A DNA stretch of 64,000 bases from Agapetus fuscipes (taxonomy: Eukaryota > Arthropoda > Insecta > Trichoptera > Glossosomatidae). The stretch lies in assembly GCA_951799405.1 (NCBI GenBank), contig OX637356.1, forward strand, positions 14,593,229 through 14,657,228. Reading direction: 5' to 3'. The notes under the pieces are model-generated. The model was not told where the DNA came from, made no database searches, and saw nothing but the letters and a program-made list of their open reading frames with translations. Shown piece by piece: positions 39,347-50,374 of the stretch (positions are counted from its first letter, which is position 1; the number at the start of each line of letters is the position of its first letter). The position numbers and the translations under genes are program-made.

Positions 39347-42300
39347 ATGTCACATAATAAATATACGTCCATGCCCCATTGGTTTCGATCAAGCACTTCA
39401 TCATCCTTTGGTATTTTTTATACGATTAACATTAATAATTCAAATGAAAAAGGTTCTATAAAGGTGTTTTATCAAAACTGTCGTGGCTTAAAATCAAAAC
39501 TTATTGATTTCAGAGAAAATTTGTTAACAAATAACTATGATATTGTGGTTTTGACGGAGACTTGGTTGAATGAGGGTGTGTTTGATAATGAACTCTTTTT
39601 TAACGAATATACTGTCTACCGTAGAGACAGAGATTTTGTTTCTAGTGGTAAGAAGGATAGTGGCGGAGTACTACTGGCTGTAAATCGTGCTTTGGGTTGT
39701 GTATGCTCATCTATTTGGAATGGTATTGCTGAGAGTTTATTTATTGATTTATGTTTTTCAGCTTCAGGCTCTCGTTCTAACGGTTCACCCTCTTTATTAC
39801 TTGGTGTGGTGTACATACCACCTTCTTCATCATTTGAGCTTTATGACAATTTTTTTAGAGACTTGACTGAGCGTTATATTGGGTTCAATCACAAGAAAAA
39901 CATTTGCCTTATTGGTGACTTTAATGTTCCATCAATTCAATGGACTAGAGGTACTGACAATAATTCATTTTTTGTTCCTGGTTCTTATTCTGGACCTATA
40001 GCTCAACTTTTAATTGAGTCTATTTCATTTCTAAATTTGTCCCAATACAATGAAATTTTAAATGACAACGGGATAATGCTGGACTTGATTTTATCTTCTA
40101 TTCCATGTTCAGTGTCTAGGTGTGACTCTCCTTTGGTGAGTGAGGACTCGCACCATCCATCGCTTTTAATAGGATTTCTAATCTAATCTAATCTAATCTA
40201 ATCTAAGCTGCAAAGATATATATCATTTAAGATTTATATTAAATGCATTCCCACAAGCAGACATGTATAATTTCGCGCTAACACATGCCGCATGTGGACC
40301 TACAATATAAAAACCCAATCTCAAATGAACATAAGCCTTGCAACTCTTGCCGTCCTTCCCTGAAACAGGGGTGACATTGGCAAAGTGAACCATTTTTTTA
40401 CAGTATGGGTGGTCAGCCACATAACAACCATTTCACTTTTTTAATGTCAACGATTTGTCTCATAGTGAGTTACCGAGATTAAATTACTTCAAATCCAATT
40501 TTTCTGAGATTAATTTCGAACTTCAGAGCGTTGATTGGAGTGTGATTTTGGGCGATGGTTCAGTTGATGAGATGGTAGATTTATTCTATAAATTTATACT
40601 CAATATTATAGAAAAGTACACTGTTAAAAAAACATCATGTAGAAAATTTCCAAAGTGGTTTTCATCTAAAACCATTGTTTTATTCAGAAAGAAAGGTAGA
40701 GCTTGGTACAAATGGAAAAAATATAATAATTCATTTGATCGCAACTTGTTTTCTCAACTGAGAGCTCAGTTCAAGTCATCTCAGGCAAATGATTTTAAAT
40801 TGTATGTTAACAACATTGAGTGTTCTCTCAAGAATAATGTAAAATCCTTCTTTTCATATGTAAATTCTTTAAAACAATCTACAGGCTATCCGAAAAGTAT
40901 GAACAATGGTGATTTGACTTGCAATGAACCGGAGGGTATAGCAAATTTATTCTCTGCTTTTTTTAGCTCTGTTTTTTCGCCAAACGATTTACCCGACCAA
41001 ACTTCAATCGATTTTCAACCAACAGGTACTAATTCGTGTCTTTCTTCTATCAAAATTCTTAAATCTGAAATTTACAAATTTTTATCTAATGTTGATGAAA
41101 CAAAGGGTGTTGGCCCAGACAGAATTGCTCCAATTTTCTTGAAAAGATGTGCTAGTCATATTGTTAAGCCTTTATATATTATATTTAAAAAAAGTATCGA
41201 TGAAGGCTATTTTCCACGTAAATGGAAAGCAGCTAATGTGACTCCTTTGTACAAGTCAGGTGACAGATCAGACGTAAGGAATTATAGGCCTATATCAATT
41301 TTATCTTCCATATCAAAGATTTTCGAATCTATTGTTAGAGAACAAATGACATTCTTTCTTAAGCCGTATCTGCTGATTGAACATCATGGTTTTATACGAG
41401 GTAGATCGACGGTCACTAATCTTATCTCATACTGTGACTATCTGTTTTCTGCGTTGGACGGTCGAGTTCAGGTAGATGCAATTTATACAGATTTCCAAAA
41501 GGCTTTCGACAAAGTTGATCATCGTATATTATTGAGAAAGTTGGAAACTCATGGTATACATGGAAGCCTTTTGAGATGGATTTCATCTTATATTTCTAAT
41601 AGACTAATGACTGTCAAACTAAATGGATACTCATCGGAAAGCATCGTAATTACTTCTGGTGTTCCACAGGGCTCTGTTTTGCGTCCATTGTTGTTTACTA
41701 TATTCGTTAATGATATTGGTAGCTGCTTTAGACATTCTGAGTTCCTATTATTTGCAGATGATCTCAAAATTTTCCGCCAAATTCGATCATCATACGACTG
41801 TGAATTGCTTAATGAGGATTTAAATAGATTACATGATTATTGTTTTAATAATAATTTGTTTTTGAACCTCAATAAGTGTAATTCAATTACATTTACAAAA
41901 AATAAAGTGAAAATTGACCACAATTACAAAATAAATGGCTACAGTTTATTGAGGGTTCATAGGATTAGGGATTTGGGTATCACATTTGATTCTAAACTTA
42001 ACTTCGACGAACATGTAAATAAAATCACTGAGGAAAGTAATAAATTACTGGGTTTCATCTTGAGGACTACTAAACCTTTCAAATTTGGTGAATCTTCTTT
42101 GTTTTTGTACATGTCACTTATTCGTTCTAAGCTTGAATACTGTTCGACCGTGTGGAATCCACATTTTAAGAAATATATTGATCAGATTGAAAGAACTCAA
42201 ACACGTTTTATTAAATTGATGAAGAAAAGACTCCCCAATAGTACTTTATTTGAAACACTACCTAAACTTGAATCAAGAAGAACTTTGATAGATGTTTGTA

Positions 42301-42572
42301 ATCTCAGAAAGGTGTGTGTATCTGAGTTTGACGCGCCCAATATTTTAAATAAATTCAATTTTAGATTACCTAATCTCACTAGGTCTTGTTTTCCATTTTA
42401 TCTCCATAAAACCAATACCTTTGCAGGTTCGAGAAATCCAACCTATAGAATGTGTGATGTTTATAATAAGAGCTTTTCGCAGTGTGAACTATTTGAGACC
42501 ACTAAATATAAATTCAAAAAACAAATACGTTTACTTATTTTTGGATCTGATATTGTTTCTGGGGTGGGTTGA
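39347..42572 (+). pseudogene. LINE-A ORF2: endonuclease and reverse transcriptase, split by a LINE-R tail
   Basis: Part one (39,347-40,178) is the apurinic-type endonuclease with YQNCRGLKSK, LTETWLNEG, IGDFNVPS and SEDSHHPSLL. Part two (40,435-42,572) is the reverse transcriptase with YFPRKWKAANVTPLYKSG, HHGFIRGRSTVTNL, YTDFQKAFDKVDH, SGVPQGSVLRPLLF, the catalytic FADD and the C-terminal LIRSKLEYCSTVWNPHF block. The inserted LINE-R tail sits between them with ATTTC at both ends. Without it the two parts share one frame. No other lesion was seen. The product would nick DNA and prime reverse transcription at the nick. Confidence 0.88.
40179..40429 (-). repeat. LINE-R 3'-end repeat, copy 20 (5-bp tail), inside LINE-A ORF2
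   Basis: 251 bp: a tail of about five TTAGA units, then the unit truncated at its own 5' end (GGTTGTTATGTGGCTGACC). ATTTC at 40,174-40,178 and 40,430-40,434 is the target duplication. Truncation at the 5' end plus a 3' tail is the signature of target-primed reverse transcription. Confidence 0.9.
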
Positions 42573-42937
42573 GTATCGTGCTATTTTTCTATTTTCTATT
42601 TTTTATTTTTCATTTTCACTTTCTATTTTTATTTTTTATTTTATTTTTATTTTATTTTTTTTTTGTTCTTTTTTTTTTTTTTAATTCTTTGGGGGCAAGT
42701 GACAAATTTATGTGTGTATTAGATTTATTTTAAAGAAATATTGTAATGGTGTGAATGCTGTGTATGCTTCTAGTGTTGTATAGCTGTGATTGCCTGCGTG
42801 ATGTTTGTGTGAAGATGTATGCTTGTGTCTATTGATGTAGTGTGCATAGTTTGGATGATTGGTTATTTGTGTTACTGTTGCTTATTATTATTATTTTTAT
42901 TGTTTATATGTACCAATTGTCTGTATTGCACCTCTTA

Positions 42938-42941
<4 letters not shown>
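42573..42941 (+). other. LINE-A 3' UTR
   Basis: Long T-rich run of TTTTATTTTT-type repeats (42,585-42,685), then a TGTG-rich part and AATAAA just before the poly(A) tract. Confidence 0.75.
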
Positions 42942-42981
<40 letters not shown>

Positions 42982-43099
42982 AGTAAAAGATCATTTTCTA
43001 TTGTTTGAGCGATGAATTTGAGAAACTCGCCATCTTTTAATATTTTGTCACTCTTAAAACTTTGACACGTCAAACCACAGATTTGTTCTTTTATCTGTA

Positions 43100-43336
43100 C
43101 CCTTAGTACGAGTTGCAAAACTTGAGTAATGTAAAGTTTACGGTAATTATTAAAGAGTGATTTCCCCCAAAATCTGCTGTTTTTTGTTTGTTTGAACTTG
43201 ATATTTTTCATCACTGCAACTCTTTTGCTAAGACCATAAAGTGTAAGAAACAAAAACGGCAGATTTTGGGATAAATCACTCTTTAATATTTTCCGTAAAC
43301 TTTACTTTTATCAAGTTTTGCAACTCGTACTAAGGG
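43100..43336. mobile_element. Tc1/mariner-type MITE, copy 2
   Basis: 237 bp with the same CCCTTAGTACGAGTTGCAAA ends as the copy at 33,101, TA on both sides (43,098-43,099 and 43,337-43,338), and similar interior. Confidence 0.8.
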
Positions 43337-43700
43337 TACGACAGTTCCTTTGCAGTGCCTTTCCAGACTATTTTCACTAGTTTTGTCACTTATTTGTTTC
43401 GTGGCACACAGTTTGTCACTCCCTGTGTCAGTGGCGGCACATGACACTATAATGCGCTAACAGTTTTCTGTATAGTTACGATGTGCACCGCAATATTATG
43501 GTCGATAAAAGTTCAAATCGTACCTCAGCCAAGCCGAGAGTGCCTCTTAGGAGGGGCCACATATGCGGCCAGTGCAAAATGAAAATAAAAAGGATATGGA
43601 GGCACTTGTATGCACATTATTATGAATGTGTAATTGTGTGTTTGTGTGCTTTTACTTGTGTGAGTGTGTCTGTACTTACTTACTTTGCGTATGGCCGGCA
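43337..43700. other. No supported gene
   Basis: A 78-codon plus-strand frame (43,483-43,719) shows a CGQC...HLYAH pattern that resembles a zinc finger, but there is no other support for a gene. Confidence 0.3.
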
Positions 43701-43732
43701 AGCGCAACTAATATCTTGAACATTGGGCCGCG

Positions 43733-44002
43733 TCAGAGGCGAAGATCTAAGCCCTCCATCCACTTCCCTGCTCCTGACGTAGCTTCGTGGAGGTCGTTCA
43801 GGCCAGGAGGGTGTCTTCTGATGGGGCACTCCTCCACTATGTGCCGCACAGTCTGGTTCTCCACCCCACGGTCACACCCTGGAGATGGAGCTAATCCCCA
43901 TCTGTGGAGCAAGGAGTTGCAACGGCCTTGCTCGGTGCAGATCCTATTTAAGATCGTCCTTAGTCCTTTCCGAAGATTGACCAGTGGCTGAATACTGTAC
44001 AA
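43733..44002 (-). pseudogene. LINE ORF C-terminal fragment with CCHC-like end
   Basis: The minus strand encodes LRTILNRICTEQGRCNSLLH, RWGLAPSPGCDRGVENQTVR, then HIVEECPIRRHPPG and a short end. The C...C...H...C pattern (SPGCDRG...RHIVEECP) is the usual C terminus of several non-LTR ORF2 proteins. No RT core remains. Confidence 0.7.
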
Positions 44003-44075
44003 TCATACAAGTACCTACATCTAGAGACACTGTGTGTCTGTATCTCTAGATGTAGGTACCTACTTGTATGATTGT
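43999..44075. repeat. Inverted repeat, about 29-33-bp arms
   Basis: ACAATCATACAAGTA plus CCTACATCTAGAGA (43,999-44,027) pairs with 44,043-44,075, which carries four extra bases (GGTA). The loop is about 15 nt (CACTGTGTGTCTGTA). Confidence 0.75.
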
Positions 44076-44329
44076 GCTTGTATTTTTTTGATATTATGTA
44101 GGTAAGTATTTGCTCGAATATTCTAAATAGAATATTCTGGCGTAGTCTCGCATGTGCCAGAATAACTCTTATACACCCATAAATAGAGACCGAGTTGCTT
44201 TGCAGCAAGACTTGTCCGTCGAGCTAATGAGTAGTCAAGCGACCGTGGTGTAAAGTTAACTCTGTGAACGAACCCAATGCGAACGGAATCTTAATATAAA
44301 TTGTGTAAAATTAATCAACTGAAGTTTTT

Positions 44330-44505
44330 ATTAAATGGAACCTGTAAAACGTAACAATATACAACGTTAGCAAGTCGAAAGTACTTGAGGTGAAATAAAT
44401 GCTCAACTTGTGAAAATAAAACTCTGCGTTGTTTTTCATTTTTATACTTTCTCATAAAAAGTAATTTTCACTGTGTAAATACACAAACTCTAAAAATTTT
44501 GTTTT
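44330..44505 (-). repeat. Member of the hairpin-element family, unpaired
   Basis: On the minus strand the leader AGAGTTTGTGTATTTACACA followed by GTGAAAATTAC matches the start of H1 and H2. A single arm-like part (CCTCAAGTACTTTCGAC) follows, but no second arm. Confidence 0.5.
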
Positions 44506-44927
44506 ACTTCAATCAATACTGGAAAAAAAACATTTATGTTCACAAATTTCTCAAAACAGAAGTACAATCAAACAATACTGAATATCAGTTTTATTTAAAA
44601 TCCGGGAAAAGCAATACTCGTTCGTTGGAAATGAAATATCAGAGTACGGAAAGTGTATCTGCAATATTTATGCGAAAACAACGTTCCCAGTTTGCGGCAA
44701 TAAAAGTTAATTTCGCCTTGAGGAATACCATCCAAGAGGAATGGAAGAAAATATGAAGATAACGCAATTTGAAGGCTCTGTTTATCGGTAATGAGTCTCG
44801 GCGTTATTTTGCCCCAACAGAGGACCCGCCGCTGATTATTTATGTGATTTTGTTATCAAAACTCTTTGTGTAAACAGGGACAATCGTAGCGTATTTGCAG
44901 TAAGCAGGCAATTTTTTTTTAAACTTG
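44506..44927. other. No recognised feature
   Basis: An 85-codon plus-strand frame (44,499-44,756) has no motif I recognise. Confidence 0.35.
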
Positions 44928-45045
44928 TAAACTACAGAATTTTCATACTTTTTTTGATATTTTTTCTCGAAGAAAATAGGAAAAAACGTGCATTTATTTG
45001 AAAAACCCGTGTTAGTTTATAAGTCACTTATTTAGTTTTACCTTT
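44928..45045 (-). repeat. Dispersed repeat 'R', copy 2
   Basis: Minus-strand match including ACACGGGTTTTTCAAATAAA and TCGAGAAAAAATATC. Confidence 0.55.
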
Positions 45046-45159
45046 AATGTATTGATATGTATTTTTATCGGGTTGCTATTGTATTCTCAAATACTTCCCG
45101 TAACCATCCTTACGCTCATACTAAGTTAAATATTTTTAAAATTGATAAAACAATTTTTG

Positions 45160-45417
45160 TATTCCTTAATTTTTAGGTTGATAAGAGGCTGACCACCCAT
45201 GCTGTAAGAAATGGTTCACTTTCCTAATGTCACTCCTGTTTCAGGGAAGGTCGGTAAAAGTTGCAGGGCTTATGTTTATTTGAGGTTTGATTTTGAATTG
45301 TAAGTACACATGCAGTACTTATAAGCGCAAATTTACACGTGTCGCATGTTTGTGGACATGCTTTGAATATGAATACTAAATGTTAACATACATTTGAAAC
45401 TTAGATTACAGATTGAA
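45160..45417 (+). repeat. LINE-R 3'-end repeat, copy 21 (diverged)
   Basis: Complete length but with many substitutions (AGGTTGATAAGAGGCTGACC). It ends ACTTAGATTACAGATTG. Confidence 0.8.
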
Positions 45418-45554
45418 GACAGCATAACGACTTTAAACTCAACGAAAAGGACAAAAAAGACGCAGTCAATCGCGTAGTTGTTTTTTTTTTATCAGTTAAA
45501 AGTCACATAAGAAAGCGGAAACCCTGCTAAATGAACCTAGAAGAGAAATTGCCA

Positions 45555-45650
45555 CTGTTTTCAGAGACCGTGCTTTTGCAGTGGCCGGCCCTGCGACCTG
45601 AAATCAACTACCAGCAGAAATCCGGAGGTCTAAGACGATTGAGGACCTAA
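45555..45650 (+). pseudogene. LINE RT C-terminal scrap
   Basis: Encodes FRDRAFAVAGPAT, a stop, then NQLPAEIRRSKTIEDL, the same block as RAFAVAGPLAWNHLP elsewhere. Confidence 0.5.
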
Positions 45651-45654
45651 CTGT

Positions 45655-45895
45655 AACTGTAACTGTAACTCTGTCGCCATTCCGCTAGGGGTGGCCAGAG
45701 CCTCTGCAGAGTTGCCTCCATTTTTTCCTATCCTTACATACCTCCTTCAATTCATTCATATCCATCACCTTTTTCATGCATTTTCTTCTTTTACGCTCAC
45801 TTTGTATATCCCATTCTTTCACAATCTCCTCAATCTGATCACTCCATACTTTTCTCGGTCGTCCCTTCCCTCTTTTTCCTTTCACACTTTCTTAA
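45655..45895 (-). pseudogene. RTE-type LINE ORF end, second family (best copy)
   Basis: The minus strand encodes KGKRGKGRPRKVWSDQIEEI, then VKEWDIQSERKRRKCMKKVM, then DMNELKEVCKDRKKWRQLC and GGSGHP-like end. A tandem ACTGTA run (45,650-45,670 on the plus strand, CTGTAA repeats) follows as its 3' tail. This family lacks the LINE-R 245-bp unit. Confidence 0.7.
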
Positions 45896-45934
45896 AGAGG
45901 AGGATAAAGACATTTTTTTTCGCCCAGTAAAATA

Positions 45935-45998
45935 CAAAGCGCCCTTGGAGTGACATTGAGTTACGAAACGGCGCTGATAAAGAAATCCTCATCATCAT
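45935..45998 (+). pseudogene. LINE 3' tail with (ATC)n
   Basis: GCGCCCTTGGAGTGACATTG to TCCTCATCATCATAA matches the 3' end at 14,990-15,045. Confidence 0.6.
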
Positions 45999-45999
45999 A

Positions 46000-46445
46000 A
46001 GCTAACGTTGAAAATACCTGAAAATACAATAAAAAACACAAATATCGGACACAAAACAAACTTTAAAAAGGCTCTTGCATGAGCTTGCAAAACCTTTTAG
46101 CCTATACACAAACAACATCCCTGTTTGTAGGTACCAAAACAAAAACTGCTTCAATTTATTATTTATGGGCCCTGAAGCAAAGCTCTCGCTGAAGGCACCC
46201 AAGCGCAAATACGCGATAACTTGTCCCGGCTCCAGCAGCGGGTATTAATGCTACAATACCTACTAAGCGCCGGCCCACCCATAACCCTGCTGCGAGGTGA
46301 ATATTTTAAACGTGTTCGTTTTAATAATTTCCATATTGATAACGCATTCAACCTGGCCGCGCTTTAGATTTAATGCTTACTTAGAATATCTTCACGAAAT
46401 AATTATTATGCTATGAAATCTTACGTCAAAAGATATTTCAAACCT
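46000..46445. other. No gene; one MITE end
   Basis: TAAGCTAACGTTGAAAATACC near 46,000 matches one end of the small element at 11,818. The remainder is unassigned. Confidence 0.35.
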
Positions 46446-46448
46446 ATG

Positions 46449-46657
46449 TTACTTGACTTATAAGTTGGTACGCGGGCTGACCACCCATGCTGTAGAATAT
46501 GGTTGACTTTGCCAATGTCATCCCTGTTTCAGGGAAATTCGGAGAGAGTTTATGAGAGGGTGAATGTTCATTTGAGACTCTGGTTTTTATATTGTAAGTC
46601 AACATGCGGCATGTTTAAGCGCGAACTTATACGTGATTTATTAGATTAGATTAGGAA
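46449..46657 (+). repeat. LINE-R 3'-end repeat, copy 22 (5-bp tail, internal deletion)
   Basis: The unit starts TTACTTGACTTATAAGTTGG, loses its last 40 bp or so before the tail, and ends TTAGATTAGATTAGG. Confidence 0.8.
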
Positions 46658-46659
46658 CA

Positions 46660-46970
46660 GTCCCGGATTAAGACCACTGGGGGCTCCGGTGCGCGGAAAG
46701 TCAGGGGCCCCTAACTCTCTATCCCCTCCCACCGACACCTCCCCGCGCCAACCAAAAAATGTATACTTATTGCAAACCAAATTAATTACCAACGGCTCTT
46801 TGAGTTTGTTTTTGGTAAACCTCTTCGGGAGGTCTTGTTAGAGCAAGCTTCGTCTTATCCTTTTTGTACATCTATTTTTGTTTTTTTTTTAGAAATCCTG
46901 TGCGGGAGACTCCCTAGATTCTAAAGACTCTAGGGGTCTATGACACTTGTTGTAGTTCCGCAGAGGTGTA
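46660..46970. repeat. Possible transposon end and LINE scrap
   Basis: CCCGGATTAAGACCACTGGG near 46,667 resembles the sequence at 50,432 and, inverted, the end near 48,127. At 46,890-46,970 the minus strand matches the LINE 3' end seen at 48,400 (CTCCCGCACAGGATTTC). Confidence 0.4.
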
Positions 46971-46974
46971 CGAG

Positions 46975-47158
46975 CTTGGTCGTCGCTACAAAGCGCCAAT
47001 ACTCAAGCAAGACCCAGTTGCTGTAAGGCTGGATGGACCTTTGGTTACCGGTCATTGGTAAAGGTTTATAAATTTTTCAACCCAGCGAAGAGCACATTCG
47101 AAATATAAATGGTATATTTTTGTGCTCCGCCGGGATCCGAATCCACAACCTATTCTAT
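46975..47158 (-). mobile_element. SINE2, 3' two thirds
   Basis: GAGCTTGGTCGTCGCTACAA to TTTTGTGCTCCGCCGGGATC on the plus strand. The head is cut within the B box. Confidence 0.75.
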
Positions 47159-47253
47159 CTATTGAAATATTTTTCTGTACAATCTCATATAAGTCTGCTT
47201 TTGATTCGGACCCCAAAAATTATTAAAAGTAAATATCTCTAATAACTTTGGAA

Positions 47254-47962
47254 TGATTTTGTAACTGAATAAGAGAAGAATGTGGTGTAAGGGAAAGTGT
47301 GAAAGTGAAGATTAAAAGAAGTATGTTAAGATGGTTCGGGCACATGGAGAGAATGAGTGATGAAAGATTGACGAAGAAAGTATATGTTGCTAGAATAGAT
47401 GGATGTCGTGGTAGAGGAAGACCGAGAAAAGTATGGAAGGATTAAATCTCTGAAATAGCGAATGAATGGGATATCCAGAGTCATAATAAAAGGAGGACTT
47501 GTATGAAAAAGGTTATGACTCTGGATGAAATGAAAGAAGTATGCAAGGACAGGAAGAAGTGGCGGCTAATCTGCAATGTTGATTTCTAATGTTGGTGTAT
47601 TCATTTGCTACATTTTTTGCATAGGAATTTTTTGACTTTTTTTTGTATAGATTTCTTTGTAAGGTTTTGTTCTTTTTTATATTTAAATGTAATTTATTAT
47701 TCATATTCCTTGACTTATAGGTTGGTATGAGGCTGACCACCCATACTGTAAAAAATGGTTCACTTTGCCAATGTTACCCCTGTTTCAGGGAAGGTCGGCA
47801 AAAGTTGTGGGGCTTATGTTCATTTGAGGTTTGGATTTTATTTGTAAGTACACATTCAGCATTTGTAAGCGCGAACTACACTTGTTGGTTTGTGGGCATA
47901 CATCTGAGAGCTTTAAATGAATATATCCTTGCAACTTAGATTATAGATTATTATAGATAGAC
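47254..47962 (+). repeat. LINE-R 3' end, copy 23 (7-bp-tail subfamily)
   Basis: Coding end from REECGVRESVKVKIKRSMLR through GRGRPRKVWKD, an in-frame stop, then SEIANEWDIQSHNKRR and MTLDEMKEVCKDRKKW to a stop. AT-rich 3' UTR, the complete 245-bp unit (from 47,706) with the ATGAGG diagnostic, and an ATTATAG-type tail follow. By eye it is nearly identical to copies 5 and 24 over the unit. Confidence 0.88.
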
Positions 47963-48239
47963 TTATTCCCGAAAAGTCTATGTGAAAGTGAATGTTTTAA
48001 AAACCTGAGTCCTGGAACAAATTAATATCAACAAAGAGAATATATTTTTTAAGCGTCTCGGGGGGCCCTATGACGCAGGGGCCCTGGTTTTGGTTGTACA
48101 GCTCGAATTGCGCTTGATCCGGGCCTGCCTATATATAAAGCCTTCTTTACAATTTTTCATAAAACACAGACACACCTCAAAACTATTAGAACTTGGCTTT
48201 TCATGACTCATCGTATGTACCTTTGCCAAACTGACTGTT

Positions 48240-48450
48240 AATGAAATGATCTACCGGTGTCTGTGTTCCCTTCTAAATTTAATCCGGCTGTATTCAAAAC
48301 CAACATCAATCGCCATTTCCTTGCAGCGCCCCACGACAGAAACAACAAATTAACACCTCTGCGGCACCCTTCCAGGATGACATCGACCCCCGAGCCTTTC
48401 AAGAAGTGAGGAGCCTCCCGCACAGGATTCTTTAACAAAATCTTAATAAT
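48240..48450 (+). pseudogene. LINE ORF C-terminal fragment
   Basis: Encodes FNPAVFKTNINRHFLAAPHD, then LTPLRHPSRMTSTPEPFKK and a stop, followed by GGAGCCTCCCGCACAGGATT. Same family as the minus-strand piece at 14,577-14,835. Confidence 0.55.
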
Positions 48451-48689
48451 AAAAATAAAACACAACAATGTCAACACATAATAAAATTAAATATATTTAA
48501 TGTCATGAGAACATTTAATCAATTCAAAATGACTTACATTATTCTGGAACCGCCCCTGGAACACACTATATACTTTACGCGACTATTAACAAATATTAAT
48601 TTACAAGTGTTAGCGCAAGCTCCCGGCTGCTCCACCTATCTTGGCTTTCACATGGCACTTTATTTTATTTAAAGTAATTTCATAATTAA

Positions 48690-48996
48690 ATTTCGTAATT
48701 TGATTTCTTTGTAAGGTTTTTGTTCTTTTATATATTTAAATGTAATTTTTTATTCATATTCCTTGACTTATAGGTTGGTATGAGGCTGACCACCCATACT
48801 GTAAAAAATGGTTCACTTTGCCAATGTTACCCCTGTTTCAGGGAAGGTCGGCAAAAGTTGTGGGGCTTATGTTCATTTGAGGTTTGGATTTTATTTGTAA
48901 GTACACATTCAGCATTTGTAAGCGCGAACTACACTTGTTGGTTTGTGGGCTTACATCTGAGAGCTTTAAATGAATATATCCTTGCAACTTAGATTA
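48690..48996 (+). repeat. LINE-R 3'-end repeat, copy 24 (7-bp subfamily, ATT tail)
   Basis: Begins in the AT-rich 3' UTR (GATTTCTTTGTAAGGTTTTT), then the complete unit. The tail has become ATT repeats. Confidence 0.88.
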
Positions 48997-49326
48997 TTAT
49001 TATTATTATTGAAAATATTTTTAAACACACTTCTTTCCCATCACTTTGATTTTTAGGATATAAAATAGTTATTGTAATTTTTGTATGTTATTCTAATAAA
49101 AACAAAAACATTTAAATCGAATTAATTTTCCGGCTTTCTCATGATTGTGCTCAGTTGAATGAAGAAAAAAACGGTGCACTGCTCATTGTTTTTTTTTTAA
49201 GGCAACACTTATTTTAAAAGCACAAACGTTAAATTATTTAAATATAATAGTTAAATTAGTTAAATGGTTTAAATAGTTAAAGAATCAATGGCGGAAATCT
49301 AAGTTATTTTTTTTTTCAAAATAAAG
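48997..49326. other. No recognised feature
   Basis: AT-rich, with short TTAAATAGTTAAA-type runs around 49,240. Confidence 0.4.
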
Positions 49327-49435
49327 TCCGGTCGATAGCTTAGTCGAGTGCTTGCACTCCACGCATGAGAACTCGGGTTCAAACCCCACCGAGGTTGTCA
49401 AAAAGGATTTCCCGTTTCGGTGTTTCTGTATATTA
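49327..49435 (+). mobile_element. SINE1 head
   Basis: GTCGATAGCTTAGTCGAGTG, B box GGGTTCAAACCCC, and TTTCCCGTTTCGGTGTTT. Confidence 0.75.
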
Positions 49436-50037
49436 TATTTAATTTAAAAAATTGCCGCCTTTATTGACATAGGACTCGTTCAAATTTTGTTCTGATTGCG
49501 TTCAGTACAATTTTTTTTTTAAATTATAAACTGTATTTTATTTCATATTAAAGCGAGATGCAATAAGTTTATTTCTTATTTTTTTATTTAATTCGGTTTA
49601 TTGTCTACACTTTTTAATTTTATATCACTTTTTAACATTTCAAAAAACGTGTTGAAATAACATTCACATTTTTCCGCGTAACATTCACGAAATCTAGAGA
49701 GAAAAAACCTCTCACTTGTTTGACGTACCGGCACAGACTGCCCGATAACGCGATCGTGATTCTATTTAAGTACTTTCTCTTGCTCAGCGACTTTCTCTCA
49801 CTGTTATTGGTTGGGGGCGTGTCTTAAATGCGAGGTGATATCTCACATAGTGGGAGAGTTTTAATTTGTCATTCCTACACGAAAGAGGGCTCGCTTACTT
49901 ATTTCAAGCTGATCAAAAAGAGCAACAGTTGATATTATCCCACTGAAGAACCAAAGTCCGTTGTTAGGCAAAAGTACCTGATTTATTTTCCTTATCACCG
50001 AACTCAAAGTACAAATCATCACGGTGATATGAACGTT
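49436..50037. other. No recognised feature
   Basis: No gene or known repeat identified. Confidence 0.4.
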
Positions 50038-50358
50038 TCTAAGCTACACATATAGTGCAACTTCTTGCCGCGTTATCCCCGAAGAGGTCACATGTATCGA
50101 GTCGAACCTATTTATTTTTACAGGTAAGGGGGCTGGGGCTTACGCCAACCCCTGCCGTTTAAGTGGGTGTTTCCCAGCTCCCGGGGGGGCTGGCACTTAT
50201 TTCTTGTGAAGGCTGAGTAAGCCTTGCAAGTATTTTATTTTGGGTTTGAAATAAACAACGAACCGGATTTTTTTTTTGACACCCTCGGTGGGATTCGGAC
50301 CCTATAGCTCTTATGCATGAAATGCAAGCACTCTACCAACTGCGCTGTCGACCGGACA
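50038..50358 (-). mobile_element. SINE1, complete
   Basis: On the minus strand: head with CGACAGCGCAGTTGGTAGAG and a B-box region (AGGGTCCGAATCCC), then the body through CTGGGAAACACCCACTT and AAAAATAAATAGG to ATATGTGTAGCTTAG. One of the two fullest copies in the window. Confidence 0.8.
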
Positions 50359-50374
50359 ATCAATACGAAGACAA

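Larger units (their letters stand above)
36660..42979 (+). mobile_element. LINE-A, full-length two-ORF non-LTR retrotransposon with two nested insertions
   Basis: A 5' UTR of about 300 bp leads to ORF1 (36,971 onward), a 280-bp spacer, ORF2 (39,347-42,572), an AT-rich 3' UTR and a poly(A) tract (about 42,942-42,979). Two younger elements interrupt it: a TAA-flanked MITE in ORF1 (37,576-38,555) and a LINE-R tail in ORF2 (40,179-40,429). If each insertion and one copy of its target duplication are disregarded, ORF1 has 371 codons and ORF2 990 codons with no stop or frameshift, so the element was intact when it was hit. GAAGT occurs near both ends (36,650 and 42,980), a possible but weak target duplication. 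Domain content fits the Jockey/CR1 superfamily. Confidence 0.88.

Noticed and set aside
36650..42985. GAAGT as LINE-A target duplication
   Set aside because: A 5-bp match near both ends without a defined 5' end is too weak to assert.
43483..43719. Zinc-finger-like CGQC...HLYAH frame
   Set aside because: A single C2H2-like spacing in a 78-codon frame is weak, and there is no neighbouring support.
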